Positions 52,088-61,551 of a DNA stretch of 64,000 nucleotides are shown in pieces. A model generated the notes under the pieces. That model saw nothing but the letters and a program-made list of their open reading frames with translations. It ran no database searches and was not told the DNA's origin. Position numbers and translations under genes: made by a program. Each line of letters begins with the position of its first letter. Positions within the stretch are counted from its first letter, which is position 1. The stretch covers positions 39,988 to 103,987 of the forward strand of contig CAMDLH010000001.1 in assembly GCA_945901405.1 (NCBI GenBank), in the 5' to 3' direction. The DNA is from Bordetella parapertussis (GTDB lineage: Bacteria > Pseudomonadota > Gammaproteobacteria > Burkholderiales > SG8-41).

Positions 52088-53053
52088 ATGAGCACGATTC
52101 GATTGTCGGGTATGTTCGCAGGTTTAATCGGTTCCGCTTGCGGCACGGTCTGGGCGCAGCAGTATCCCGCCAAGCCGGTGCGCGTGATCGTGGTGTTTCC
52201 GGCAGGCGGCGCGACGGATGTCGCGGCGCGTTTCGTGTTTCAGAAAATGGGCGAACAGCTTAACCAGCAGTTCCTGATCGACAACCGGGGCGGCGCGGGC
52301 GGGATAATCGGCGCCGAGATCGCGGCCAAGAGTCCGCCCGACGGTTATACGGTAATGGTGTATTCGCAGACGCTGGTCGCCAATGCGCACCTCTACCAAA
52401 AGTTGCCGTATGACCCTCTGAAGGATTTCATCGGCATAACGCCGCTCACGCGGCTGGTGTTCATGCTCGCCACGCATCCCGCGCTGCCGGCGCGCACCAC
52501 GAAGGAGTTCATCGCCCTGGCCAAGGCGCGGCCCGGTGAACTGCTCTACGGCTCGGCTGGGATTGGCGCTTCCCAGCATCTTTCCATGAGCGTTTTCGCC
52601 AGCATAGCGGGTGTAAAGATGAATCATGTGCCATTCAAGGGAGGCACGCTGGCTGTACTGGCGATGATAGGCGGCGAAATACACGCGGTGCTCACGCCGA
52701 TCGCCGAAGTGTACCCCTACCTTAAATCGGGCCGCTTGCGGCCGATCGCGGTGTCCTCGCCCGCGCGAACCACCCAGTTTCCCGAAATCCCTGCCATCGC
52801 GGAAACGATAAAAGGATTCGACTTCACCTCGTGGTTTGGCGCGTTTGTGCCGGCCGGCACACCAAGGCCGGTTGTCGACAAGCTCAACGCCGAGTTGAAA
52901 AAAGCAGTGGCGGACCCCGATACCGCCGCGAAGCTTTCAGCGCAAACACTCGATCCCATGCATTCCACTCCCGAGGAATTCGCCAGGCTCTTGCAGTCGG
53001 ATTACGACAGATTGAGGAATGTCGTGAAGCTTTCGGGCGCTCGCATCGAATAG
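52088..53053 (+). CDS. Bug/TctC-type periplasmic solute receptor
   Basis: This 321-residue protein has a signal peptide (SGMFAGLIGSACGTVWA-QQ) and the family motifs PVRVIVVFPAGGATDVAARF, NRGGAGGIIGAEIAAKSPPD, then LYGSAGIGASQHLSM and VPFKGGTLAVLAMIGGEIHA. It converges with the next receptor gene (53093-54070). Confidence 0.92.
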   Translation: MSTIRLSGMFAGLIGSACGTVWAQQYPAKPVRVIVVFPAGGATDVAARFVFQKMGEQLNQQFLIDNRGGAGGIIGAEIAAKSPPDGYTVMVYSQTLVANAHLYQKLPYDPLKDFIGITPLTRLVFMLATHPALPARTTKEFIALAKARPGELLYGSAGIGASQHLSMSVFASIAGVKMNHVPFKGGTLAVLAMIGGEIHAVLTPIAEVYPYLKSGRLRPIAVSSPARTTQFPEIPAIAETIKGFDFTSWFGAFVPAGTPRPVVDKLNAELKKAVADPDTAAKLSAQTLDPMHSTPEEFARLLQSDYDRLRNVVKLSGARIE

Positions 53054-53092
53054 AGAATTGTTTTGGGTAGAAATTACGCGCCATCCCAGGCG

Positions 53093-54070
53093 TTATTGGC
53101 TATGCTCCAACCCCGCCGCACGAATCACCTTGGCCCACTTCGCCGCTTCCGATTTGATGAACGTGGAAAACGCCTCGGGTGTGCTGGGCGCGGATTCAGA
53201 GCCGTTGTTGATCATGCGCTCGCGCACTTCGGTGGTGGACATATGGCGGTTCACTTCGCGCGATAGTTTTTGCGCGATGTCGGCGGGTGTGCCGGCGGGT
53301 GCCAGCAGCCCGCTCCAGCCCGTCATCACCAGATCGCGGTAGCCTGATTCGATCAGCGTCGGTGTTTGCATGAACGCGGGATGACGCTGCTGGCCGCAGG
53401 TGGCCATCAGCCGCAGCTTGCCGTTGCCGAAGTGCTGGGTGATGCCTTGCATGCTGGTGAACATGATGGCGATTTGCCCGCTCAACAGATCGATCCACGC
53501 CGGCGTCGAGCCTTTGTATGGCGCATGCAGGAGCTTTGCGCCGGTGGTTTGCGAAAACAATTCTCCCGACAGGTGCGTGAGATTGCCGATGCCGGCGGAG
53601 CCGTAGACCAACTCGCCGGGGCGCGCTTTTGCGAGCGCGATGAGTTCTTTCGTGGTGCGCGCGGGCAGCGTGGGCGTGACCACCAGCGCCATCACGTTGC
53701 TGGCGGTTTGCGATACGGGTGCGAAGTCGCGCACGGGGTCATGCGGCAGGCTCTTGTAGACGAATTGATTCATCGAGATCGCGCTCGATACGCCGAGCAG
53801 TAGCGTATAGCCGTCAGGCTTTGCTTTCGCCACCGCATCGGTGCCGATGATGCCGTTGGCGCCGGCGCGATTCTCGACGATGAATTGTTGGCCCCACGCC
53901 TCGGTGAATTTCTGCGCCAGCATGCGCGCCACGAGGTCGGGGCCGGCGCCGGGGGCTTGGGCGACGATGATGCGCACGACGCGCGCTGGATATTCCTGAG
54001 CGTGGCTGGTGGCCGTGGCTGCGCAGAGAGCGACGGCCAACATGGCGCGATTTCGGATGTGGGCAGTCAT
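53093..54070 (-). CDS. Bug/TctC-type periplasmic solute receptor
   Basis: This 325-residue protein has a signal peptide (MLAVALCAATATSHA-QE), VVRIIVAQAPGAGPDLVARM, VENRAGANGIIGTDAVAKAK, LVYGSAGIGNLTHLSGELF and APYKGSTPAWIDLLSGQIAI. It is divergent from the TMADH-like gene, with 74 bases between the start codons, so the two may share a control region. Confidence 0.92.
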   Translation of the reverse strand: MTAHIRNRAMLAVALCAATATSHAQEYPARVVRIIVAQAPGAGPDLVARMLAQKFTEAWGQQFIVENRAGANGIIGTDAVAKAKPDGYTLLLGVSSAISMNQFVYKSLPHDPVRDFAPVSQTASNVMALVVTPTLPARTTKELIALAKARPGELVYGSAGIGNLTHLSGELFSQTTGAKLLHAPYKGSTPAWIDLLSGQIAIMFTSMQGITQHFGNGKLRLMATCGQQRHPAFMQTPTLIESGYRDLVMTGWSGLLAPAGTPADIAQKLSREVNRHMSTTEVRERMINNGSESAPSTPEAFSTFIKSEAAKWAKVIRAAGLEHSQ

Positions 54071-54144
54071 GCCCGCATGGTAGAAGCGGCGTGGATCGCT
54101 GTCAAAGACAAACCGGGCGCGGCAGCCGTTATACTTTGCGTATC

Positions 54145-56127
54145 ATGCCTGCCACACCATACCCCTCGCTGTTCACTCCGTTCAGCCTCGCCGGCAAGCC
54201 GCTGCGCAACCGCATCGTGCATGCATCGATGAACACGCACATGGCGCACGACACCAAGGTGACGGATCAACTGATTCAATATCACGCCAATCGCGCGCAA
54301 GGCGGCGCGGCGATGATCGTGACCGAGCCGATCAGCATGGCGCGGCATCAGAATGTGCCGTACCGCGCACGGGCGTGGAACGACGACAATCTCGATGGTT
54401 TGAAACGCTGGGCGGATGCGGTGGAGTCGCACGATTGCCGCCTGCTCGGGCAGATTCAGGACCCCGGCCGCGGCAGGCATAACACAGGCATCGGCTCGGA
54501 TGCCATAGGCGCATCCGCCTTGCCCGATGATCTTTCGTGGCTGGTACCCAAGGCGCTCACTGCCGGCGAAATTCGCGCCATGATCGAAGACTTCGCGCAA
54601 AGTGCACAGCGTTTGCAGCGCTGCGGCTTTAGCGGCGTGGAGATTTCCGCTGGACATGGACATTTGTTCCACCAGTTTCTGTCGCCGTGGTCGAATGCGC
54701 GTACTGATGAATATGGCGGCGATGTGGCGGGGCGCTCGCGCTTTGCCGCCGAGTTGCTGGCGGCGCTGCGCGCGGCGTGCGGACGCGGTTTTATCGTCGG
54801 CCTGCGGCTTCCAGGCGTAGACCATGTGCGCGGCGGCATCGATATCACCGAGGCGGCGCGCATTACCGCTCACCTCACGCGTATGGGCGATCTCGATTAT
54901 CTTAATTTCGTGCAGGGCACGCATGGGCGCGAGCTTGAGCATCATTTGCCGGACGCGCATGGGCCGCGCGTGCCGTTTCGCGAAATGTGGCGCGAGCTGC
55001 GCCGCGCCATGCACGGCGTGCCGCTGATGGCGGTGGGGCGCATCACCGATCCCGATGAGGCCGAAGAGATCGTCGCGTCGGGCGCGGCGGAACTGGTGGC
55101 GTTGGGCCGGCCTCTGCTCGCCGATGCAGCGTGGCCTGCGAAGGCAGCGCAGGGCCGCGCGCACGAGATCCGGCAGTGCGTGTGGTGCAACCGCTGCTGG
55201 GATGCGATCAACACGCACTTAAAACCGATGGCGTGCGTGACCAACCCGCGCGTGGCGCTGCATGATGAAACGGACTGGCAGCCGGCGAAGGCCGCGGCGA
55301 GCCGCCGCGTGGTGATCGTCGGCGCGGGTATCGCCGGCATGGAAGCCGCGTGGATCGCAGCGGCACGAGGCCACGAGGTCACGGTATTTGGCAACACCCC
55401 CGAAGCAGGCGGCAAGGCGCGCTTGCACGCGCGCCTGCCTGGTGGCGCACCGCTGAGCAGCATTTACGATTACCAATTCGCCGAGGCCAGGCGCTCGGGC
55501 GCAAGGTTTGTGCTTGGCGCGGCGGCCAGTGCCGCGGATGTGATCGCGCAAAAGCCTGATGTCGTAGTGCTCGCAACCGGCTCGCGCATGATTGCGCCGC
55601 CGTGGTTAAAGGGTGACCCGCGCGTGCCCAATCTGCGTGATGCGCTGATACCGTTGCTTGCGGAAACCTCGCGCGCACCCGGCGCGGCGGTGATTTTTGA
55701 CATGGATCACACCGAGGCGACCTACGCCGCGGCGCAACTGCTGCACGCGCGCTTTGAGCGCGTGGTGGTGATCACGCCGCGTGATTCGATTGCGCAGGCC
55801 ACCGCAATGGTCACGCGCCAGGGCATATTGCGGCGGCTGCACCAGATGCGCATTGAAATCATCACGCTGGCCGAACCGCGTTGGAGCGCGAGCGCAGACA
55901 AACGTAAATTGGAATACTTGGAATACGCAAACGTCTACAGTGGCGAGGCGGGCGTGATCGATAACGTTTCCTTCTTCGCCTACGCCACGCCGCGAGCGCC
56001 CGACGACGCTCTGGCCGCGCCGCTGCGTGCGGCGGGTATCGAAGTGCATCTGGCCGGCGATTGCCGCGCGGCGCGCGGATTGATGAGCGCGATCGCCGAG
56101 GGACACGCGGCGGGAAACTCTGTTTGA
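54145..56127 (+). CDS. Old-yellow-enzyme / trimethylamine-dehydrogenase family oxidoreductase
   Basis: This 660-residue protein has an FMN barrel (residues 1-350: SLFTPFSLAGKPLRNRIVHA, SGVEISAGHGHLFHQFLSPW, ARTDEYGGD). A [4Fe-4S] motif CVWCNRCWDAI...C follows at about 350-372, then an NAD(P)/FAD domain with VVIVGAGIAGMEAAWIAA. This is the layout of trimethylamine and dimethylamine dehydrogenases, 2,4-dienoyl-CoA reductase and NADH oxidases. The C-terminal part ends in a lineage-specific region. The ATG at 54145 begins the conserved N-terminus. It is the first gene of the plus-strand cluster that includes the three-subunit dehydrogenase. Confidence 0.88.
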   Translation: MPATPYPSLFTPFSLAGKPLRNRIVHASMNTHMAHDTKVTDQLIQYHANRAQGGAAMIVTEPISMARHQNVPYRARAWNDDNLDGLKRWADAVESHDCRLLGQIQDPGRGRHNTGIGSDAIGASALPDDLSWLVPKALTAGEIRAMIEDFAQSAQRLQRCGFSGVEISAGHGHLFHQFLSPWSNARTDEYGGDVAGRSRFAAELLAALRAACGRGFIVGLRLPGVDHVRGGIDITEAARITAHLTRMGDLDYLNFVQGTHGRELEHHLPDAHGPRVPFREMWRELRRAMHGVPLMAVGRITDPDEAEEIVASGAAELVALGRPLLADAAWPAKAAQGRAHEIRQCVWCNRCWDAINTHLKPMACVTNPRVALHDETDWQPAKAAASRRVVIVGAGIAGMEAAWIAAARGHEVTVFGNTPEAGGKARLHARLPGGAPLSSIYDYQFAEARRSGARFVLGAAASAADVIAQKPDVVVLATGSRMIAPPWLKGDPRVPNLRDALIPLLAETSRAPGAAVIFDMDHTEATYAAAQLLHARFERVVVITPRDSIAQATAMVTRQGILRRLHQMRIEIITLAEPRWSASADKRKLEYLEYANVYSGEAGVIDNVSFFAYATPRAPDDALAAPLRAAGIEVHLAGDCRAARGLMSAIAEGHAAGNSV

Positions 56128-56129
56128 AT

Positions 56130-56166
56130 GTATTATAACTAATTGTTTTTAAACGATATTTAGTGA
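56130..56166 (+). repeat. AT-rich dispersed repeat, copy i
   Basis: The plus strand reads TATTATAACTAATTGTTTTT then AAACGATATTTAGTGAT. It fills the 46-base gap between two plus-strand genes and ends about 8 bases before the next ATG. Confidence 0.65.
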
Positions 56167-56173
56167 TAATGAG

Positions 56174-57286
56174 ATGAATGGCGCAGCAGAAATCGTAGTC
56201 ATCGGCGGCGGCGTGGTCGGCTCCGCCATCGCCTACGGCCTCGCCAGGCGGGGTGCTGCGCCGGTGGTGCTTGACGAAGGTGACGACGCGATACGTGCTT
56301 CGCGCGTGAACTTCGGCCTGGTGTGGCTGCACAGCAAGGGCGACGGCATGGCGGCGTATGGATTCTGGACGCGGCGCTCGTGCGATATCTGGCAGGCGTT
56401 TGCCGACGGGCTGAAAGATGCAACTGGTGTTGATACGCACTACGTCAAATCGGGCGGCGTGAACTATTGTTTGAGTGAAGCCGAATTTGAAACGCGCTCG
56501 GAAACGATACACCGCATGCGCGAGCAGGCGGAGCGCGATCCGTACGAAGCGCGCATGATCGACCGCGCCGAACTCATGCAACTGATGCCGCGGGTGACGT
56601 TCGGCCCCGATGTGCTGGGCGCATCGTTCGGCCCGCACGATGGGCATGTCAGCCCGCTTAATCTGCTGCACGCGCTGCATGCGGGGCTGAAACGATACGG
56701 TGCGGATTACCGGCCCTCCACGCCCGCGCTGGAAGTGAAACCCGCCGGCGGCGGCTTCGAGGTGCGCACGCCGCGCGGCGTGATTTCAACACCCAAGGTT
56801 GTGCTCGCCTGCGGCCACGGCATCACGCCGCTCGAACGCTCGCTCGGCTTTGATGTGGAGATCATCGCCGAGCGCGGACAAATCCTCGTCACCGAACGCA
56901 TGGCACCCACCGGCCTGTTGCCGGCCAACGGTGTGCGGCAGACGGCGGAAGGCACCATGTTGATCGGCACCACCAATGAAGAAGTGGGCTTCGATGTCTC
57001 CACCACGCCACGGGCCGGAGCGGCGATGGCGAGCCGCGCGATCCGCGTGCTGCCCGCGCTGGCGCATGCGCGCATCGTGCGTGCCTGGGCGGGGCTGCGC
57101 ACGCTGACAAAAGATGAATCGCCGGTATACGAGGAATCCTCGCGCTACCCCGGCGCGTTTCTCGCGACGTGTCACTCCGGCGTGACGCTGGCGGCGGTGC
57201 ACGCCAACGATCTTGCCGATGCGATACACAAAGGAAAACTCGGCGCGGATATCGAGCCGTTTCATAGCTGGCGTTTGCGCGCATGA
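56174..57286 (+). CDS. FAD-dependent amine/amino-acid dehydrogenase subunit (DAO family, HcnC/OoxB-like)
   Basis: This 370-residue FAD enzyme has the dinucleotide motif VVIGGGVVGSAIAYGLARRG, the DAO-type middle (SFGPHDGHVSPLNLLHALHA, VVLACGHGI) and the end RAWAGLRTLTKDESPVYEES and CHSGVTLAAVHA. It corresponds to the beta, substrate-oxidising subunit of sarcosine-oxidase, opine-oxidase, hydroxyproline-dehydrogenase and HCN-synthase-type complexes. It overlaps the 2Fe-2S gene by ATGA, so the subunits are co-translated. Substrate unknown. Confidence 0.88.
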   Translation: MNGAAEIVVIGGGVVGSAIAYGLARRGAAPVVLDEGDDAIRASRVNFGLVWLHSKGDGMAAYGFWTRRSCDIWQAFADGLKDATGVDTHYVKSGGVNYCLSEAEFETRSETIHRMREQAERDPYEARMIDRAELMQLMPRVTFGPDVLGASFGPHDGHVSPLNLLHALHAGLKRYGADYRPSTPALEVKPAGGGFEVRTPRGVISTPKVVLACGHGITPLERSLGFDVEIIAERGQILVTERMAPTGLLPANGVRQTAEGTMLIGTTNEEVGFDVSTTPRAGAAMASRAIRVLPALAHARIVRAWAGLRTLTKDESPVYEESSRYPGAFLATCHSGVTLAAVHANDLADAIHKGKLGADIEPFHSWRLRA

Positions 57287-57561
57287 GCACCGAAATCGTC
57301 ACTGTCACCGTCTATGTCGAGGGCAAACCCGTCAGCGTCAGCGCCAACGAAAGCGCCGCCGCCGCCGCGCTGCACGCGGGGCTGGGTCACACACGCACCT
57401 CGCCCATCACGGGTGAAAAGCGCGCGCCCTACTGCATGATGGGCGTGTGTTTCGAATGCCTGATGGTGATCGACGGCGTGCCCTCGCGCCAGGCGTGCAT
57501 GGTGCGCGTGCACCCCGGCATGCGCATCGAGCGGCAATCCGGCGCGCGGGAATTGAAATGA
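57283..57561 (+). CDS. Small [2Fe-2S] subunit (HcnA/OoxA-N-like)
   Basis: This 92-residue ferredoxin-like protein has the pattern Y-C-M-M-G-V-C-F-E-C ending in R-Q-A-C, providing four Cys for one cluster. This small subunit passes electrons in three-gene dehydrogenase sets. It overlaps both neighbours by 4 bases. No signal peptide. Confidence 0.88.
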   Translation: MSTEIVTVTVYVEGKPVSVSANESAAAAALHAGLGHTRTSPITGEKRAPYCMMGVCFECLMVIDGVPSRQACMVRVHPGMRIERQSGARELK

Positions 57562-58937
57562 ACAAGAGCTGCGATTTTCTGGTGATCGGCGCGGGGCCGG
57601 CAGGCATGGCCGCTGCCGCTACCGCCTTGCGGCTAGGCGTATCGACACTGCTGGTGGATGAACAACACGCGCCCGGCGGACAAATTTATCGCGGCGTTGA
57701 ATCGCGCGATATGAATGCAAACGGCGTGGCTGCGGATGACTGGCGGCGCGGAGCGGCGTTGCTAAGAGAGTTTCGCGAAAACGGCGCTGCGTATCAACCG
57801 GGCACGCAGGTATGGCAACTCGACAAGGATCGCAAGATTTATGTCACGGACGGCGCCAAGGCCGCACGCATCACCGCGCGCCGCGTGTTGATCGCCGCCG
57901 GCGCGATGGAGCGGCCCGTGCCGATAGCGGGGTGGACCCTGCCCGGCGTGATGACCGTAGGCGCGGCGCAGATACTTTACAAAACATCGAAGTGGACGTC
58001 GCACGCGGGTGCGTGGATCGCCGGCAGCGGGCCATTGTTGTGGCTTTACGCCGCGCAGGCCATCGAGGCCGGCGGTCGCATCGACGGCATACTCGACACC
58101 ACGCCGCAGGCAAACTACGCACACGCGCTGCGTCATACCGGCGGCGCATTGCGCAACCGCGCCTACATCGAACGCGGCATGGCGTTGCAAAGCCAGGTGC
58201 GCGCGGCGGGCGTGCGGGTGGTGAAGGACGTGACGGCGCTGGAGGCAAAAGGCGACGGACAACTCGGCGCCATTCGTTATCGCGCGGGCCGCCACTGGCG
58301 CGACCAGCCGGCATCGTTATTGCTGCTGCACCAGGGCGTAGTGCCGCATGTGCATGCAACGTTGTCGCTCGATGCCGCGCACCGCTGGGACAAGGTGCAA
58401 CGCTGCTTCGCGCCCGTGGTCGATGCGTGGGGCAACACCAGCATTGAAGGTTATGCCGCCGCCGGCGATTGCGCGGGCATCGTGGGCGCGGAGGCTTCCG
58501 CGCTGCAAGGCAGACTGGCGGCGCTGGAAACCGCGCGCGTACTGGGCGTGATCAATGAAACGCAGCGCGACAGCGAATCAGAACCGGTACGCGCCGAGCT
58601 TGCGCGCCATCTGCCGATACGCCCGTTTCTCGACCAGTTGTTCGCGCCTCGCGCAAGCCTGTTGGCGCCCGCCGATGACGTGCTGGTGTGCCGCTGCGAG
58701 AGCATCACCGCGCGCCAAATCCGCGACGCGGTGGCGCTGGGTTGTCAGGGGCCGAACCAGATGAAAGCTTTCACACGCTGCGGCATGGGGCCGTGCCAGG
58801 GGCGCATGTGCGGGCTAGCGGCGGCTGAAATTATCGCGCACGCGCGTGGCGTGAGCGTGGAGGAGGTGGGTGTGTTCAACGTGCGGCCGCCGTTAAAACC
58901 ACTTTCGCTGAGCGAATTGGCGACGCTCGAAGATTAA
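57558..58937 (+). CDS. FAD/NAD(P)-binding oxidoreductase subunit with BFD-like cluster (HcnB-like)
   Basis: This 459-residue protein has an FAD motif FLVIGAGPAGMAAAATALRL, VDEQHAPGGQIYRG, a second dinucleotide region after about residue 150 and a C-terminal Cys cluster in VCRCESITARQIRDAVALGC and RCGMGPCQGRMCG. This matches the alpha subunit of HcnABC/OoxAB-type enzymes. The start at 57558 (ATGA overlap) is preferred over an earlier ATG at 57447, which lies inside the 2Fe-2S gene. It completes the beta-gamma-alpha trio. Confidence 0.9.
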   Translation: MNKSCDFLVIGAGPAGMAAAATALRLGVSTLLVDEQHAPGGQIYRGVESRDMNANGVAADDWRRGAALLREFRENGAAYQPGTQVWQLDKDRKIYVTDGAKAARITARRVLIAAGAMERPVPIAGWTLPGVMTVGAAQILYKTSKWTSHAGAWIAGSGPLLWLYAAQAIEAGGRIDGILDTTPQANYAHALRHTGGALRNRAYIERGMALQSQVRAAGVRVVKDVTALEAKGDGQLGAIRYRAGRHWRDQPASLLLLHQGVVPHVHATLSLDAAHRWDKVQRCFAPVVDAWGNTSIEGYAAAGDCAGIVGAEASALQGRLAALETARVLGVINETQRDSESEPVRAELARHLPIRPFLDQLFAPRASLLAPADDVLVCRCESITARQIRDAVALGCQGPNQMKAFTRCGMGPCQGRMCGLAAAEIIAHARGVSVEEVGVFNVRPPLKPLSLSELATLED

Positions 58938-58974
58938 CGCGGTCGCGAACGAATCAAACAAAAAGGAAATCAGC

Positions 58975-60462
58975 ATGAGCTTTTTCTGGCAGGGCAGGCT
59001 GGGCGAAAAACCAAGTGATCTGCTCAAACACTACTACGCAGAGACAATGCGCGAGCCGCTGTTTCTCGAAGCGTTGCATCAATGGGACAAGGCGCAGGTG
59101 GTGGTGCTGGGCGAACAGGAGATCGCGCCGCCGGAGGCGATCAAGTCGCTGCTGCACGCCGTCGCGGAAATGGAAAAAGAAGGCGTCATCGAAGCGCGCA
59201 AGGCGCTCTGGAATGTGATTCACGGCGGCGAGGAATACATGCGCAAGCATTGCGAGGAGGAGCAATCCGGCTGGCTGCATCTCGGGCGCTCCAGCCCCAG
59301 CATACGCGTGGTTGCATCGCGCATCGCGTTTCGTGACTTGCAGATTCAGATCATGGCCTCCGCGCTCGATCTGCGCGCAAAAATCATCGATGTCGCCGAA
59401 CAGCATCTTGAAACGCTGATGCCGGGCTACAGCTACATCCAGCACATCGAGCCAGGCACGCTGGGCTTTTATTTGATGTCGTTCGTGGAGCCGCTGGAGC
59501 GTGATTTTCAGCGCTTTGTGAATGCCTACAAAAACACCAACATCAGCGCGGTCGGCACGGGTGCCGCGTACGGCATCGAGTTTCCGCTCGACCTTGAACG
59601 CTTTGATGAATTGCTCGGTTTCGAGGCGGCGCCGTGGAATGCGCGCGATTCGATCCGCAACTACGACTACATGATCGAGACCTACATGGCGCTGGCGCTG
59701 ATGCACAACACGCTGGGGCGCGTGGCGATGGATTTTCTGATCTGGCACAGCAGCGAATTCGATTTCATCGAGCTGCCGGGGCGCTTGAGCATCACCTCGA
59801 GCATCTCGCCGCAGATGCGCATTCCGTACGTGCTGGAATTTATCCATGGCACCAGCGGGTTGATCGCGGGCCGGCTGATGGGCGCGCTGGCGATCACCAA
59901 GACCGCCTCCGACCAGCTTGAAATGGCGACCATGCTACCCGCCGAATTCTGGAAGTGCGCCGACGAATCGCGCCGCGCGATGGATGCCATGGTGGATGCG
60001 CTGGGCGACATGAAGGTGAACAAGGCGCGTATGGCGCAATGCGCGAATGACTACTGGTCGCAGGCAAGCACGGTCGTCGGCTATCTGGTCAAAGAGCACC
60101 GGATGTCGTATCGCACGGGGCACCAGATACTCGCGCTGATGATGCAGGATGTCGCCGACCGCAACATTCCGCCGTCGAAGGTGACCCCCGATGTACTCGA
60201 AAAAGCGGTGGAGAAATACACCGGCCGGCGCATCAGTGTCACGCAACAAGTGCTCGACCAATTGTTCGATGCCATGCATTGCGTGCGCGAGCGCAAGTAT
60301 CGCTCGGGCGCGGCGCCGGAGCGCGTTGCCGAGCACGTCACGGCGGCGCGCGAACAACTCGCGCGCGACCGGCAGTTCGTGGTGCAAAAGGCCGCGGCCA
60401 CCGCGGCGTCACGCAAACGGCTTGACAGTGCGTTTGATGCGTTGCGGCGCAAGCATGCGTGA
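58975..60462 (+). CDS. Divergent argininosuccinate-lyase/fumarase superfamily protein
   Basis: This 495-residue helical protein follows the ASL superfamily. Region 1 is GWLHLGRSSPS (100-109). Region 2 is PGYSYIQHIEPGTLGFYLM (150-168), where the usual T-H is S-Y. Region 3, the signature loop, is ITSSISPQMRIPYVLE (273-288) instead of GSSxMPxKxN. The catalytic Ser of the loop is kept but the Lys-Asn pair and the region 2 His are not. C-N cleavage may use other residues or the activity may be altered. GGAAATCAGC precedes the ATG. It follows the dehydrogenase trio by 37 bases and overlaps the next gene by 8. Confidence 0.75.
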   Translation: MSFFWQGRLGEKPSDLLKHYYAETMREPLFLEALHQWDKAQVVVLGEQEIAPPEAIKSLLHAVAEMEKEGVIEARKALWNVIHGGEEYMRKHCEEEQSGWLHLGRSSPSIRVVASRIAFRDLQIQIMASALDLRAKIIDVAEQHLETLMPGYSYIQHIEPGTLGFYLMSFVEPLERDFQRFVNAYKNTNISAVGTGAAYGIEFPLDLERFDELLGFEAAPWNARDSIRNYDYMIETYMALALMHNTLGRVAMDFLIWHSSEFDFIELPGRLSITSSISPQMRIPYVLEFIHGTSGLIAGRLMGALAITKTASDQLEMATMLPAEFWKCADESRRAMDAMVDALGDMKVNKARMAQCANDYWSQASTVVGYLVKEHRMSYRTGHQILALMMQDVADRNIPPSKVTPDVLEKAVEKYTGRRISVTQQVLDQLFDAMHCVRERKYRSGAAPERVAEHVTAAREQLARDRQFVVQKAAATAASRKRLDSAFDALRRKHA

Positions 60463-61444
60463 GCGCATAAAAAAAATCATGCACAGGATTGCTGTAGCCG
60501 CCTTGTTGTTGAGCACGAGCGGCATGCCGCACGCAGCCGAGCCAAGCTATCCAAGCAAACCGATTCGCGTCATCGTACCCTTCGCTCCCGGCGGCGCGAC
60601 CGATATATTGATCCGCACGGTCGGCCAAAAACTCACCGAACAATTGCAGCAGTCGCTGGTGATCGACAATCGCGGCGGTGGCGGGGGTGCCATCGGCGCA
60701 ACGCTCGCTGCCAAGTCCGCGCCCGACGGCTACACCATCATGGCCACCACCAGCGGGGTCATCGTGGCGAACCCGAGTCTGTATCGAAAACTTGCCTACG
60801 ACGCAATCGCGGACTTCGCGCCCGTGACCATCATCGCCTCGCTGCCGAACATGCTGGTGGTGAGTCCGTCGTTTGCGGCGGGCAACGTGAAGGAGTTGAT
60901 CGCGCTCGCCAAGGCCAAACCCGGCGCGCTCACCTATGCCTCCGGCGGCAACGGTACGTCGAATCATCTTGCGGGCGAACTGCTCAAGTTTCTTGCGGGT
61001 GTGTATCTCACTCATGTGCCGTACAAGGGTGGCGGCCCGGCGGTGCTCGCCACCATGAGCGGCGAAGTCAGCATGCTGTTCGCGACCATGCCCTCGGCGA
61101 TCCCGCAGGTGAAAGCGGCCAAGTTGAAAGCGCTGGCGGTGACCAGCCGCAAACGCGCAGAGGCGATGCCGGAGTTGCCGACGATGATCGAAGCAGGTGT
61201 GAAGGACTTTGAAGTTGCAACCTGGATCGGCGTGCTGGCGCCGCGCGGCACACCGCCTGCGTACGTCGGCAAACTTTATGCCGAAATTGCGAAGGCGTTG
61301 CAGTCGCCGCAGGTGGCGACACGGTTGCGCGCGGAAGGTTATGACCCCGTGGGCAATTCCCCCGCGGACATGGCCGCCGCAATCAAAACAGAATCGGCGA
61401 TGTGGGCGCGCGTGATCAAGGCGGCGGGAATCGCTGCTGACTAG
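60455..61444 (+). CDS. Bug/TctC-type periplasmic solute receptor
   Basis: This protein of about 329 residues has a signal peptide (HRIAVAALLLSTSGMPHAA) and PIRVIVPFAPGGATDILIRT, DNRGGGGGAIGATLAAKSAP, LTYASGGNGTSNHLAGELL and VPYKGGGPAVLATMSGEVSM. The ATG at 60455 overlaps the lyase stop; 60479 is also possible. It is the first of three receptors in a row. Confidence 0.92.
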   Translation: MRERIKKIMHRIAVAALLLSTSGMPHAAEPSYPSKPIRVIVPFAPGGATDILIRTVGQKLTEQLQQSLVIDNRGGGGGAIGATLAAKSAPDGYTIMATTSGVIVANPSLYRKLAYDAIADFAPVTIIASLPNMLVVSPSFAAGNVKELIALAKAKPGALTYASGGNGTSNHLAGELLKFLAGVYLTHVPYKGGGPAVLATMSGEVSMLFATMPSAIPQVKAAKLKALAVTSRKRAEAMPELPTMIEAGVKDFEVATWIGVLAPRGTPPAYVGKLYAEIAKALQSPQVATRLRAEGYDPVGNSPADMAAAIKTESAMWARVIKAAGIAAD

Positions 61445-61551
61445 TGCACATAGGCGCATAGGCGCAATGCCTTGCACTCCCTGTGCTATGCAAGCCCGGC
61501 ATCCCCGTGTAGGCTGTTTTGTTTCGAGCGATGATGCAAGGAGATATTGAA

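Noticed and set aside
56174..58937. Assignment of the three-gene set as hydrogen cyanide synthase hcnABC
   Set aside because: Gene order (beta, small, alpha) and sequence fit many amino-acid and opine dehydrogenases; nothing singles out glycine as substrate.
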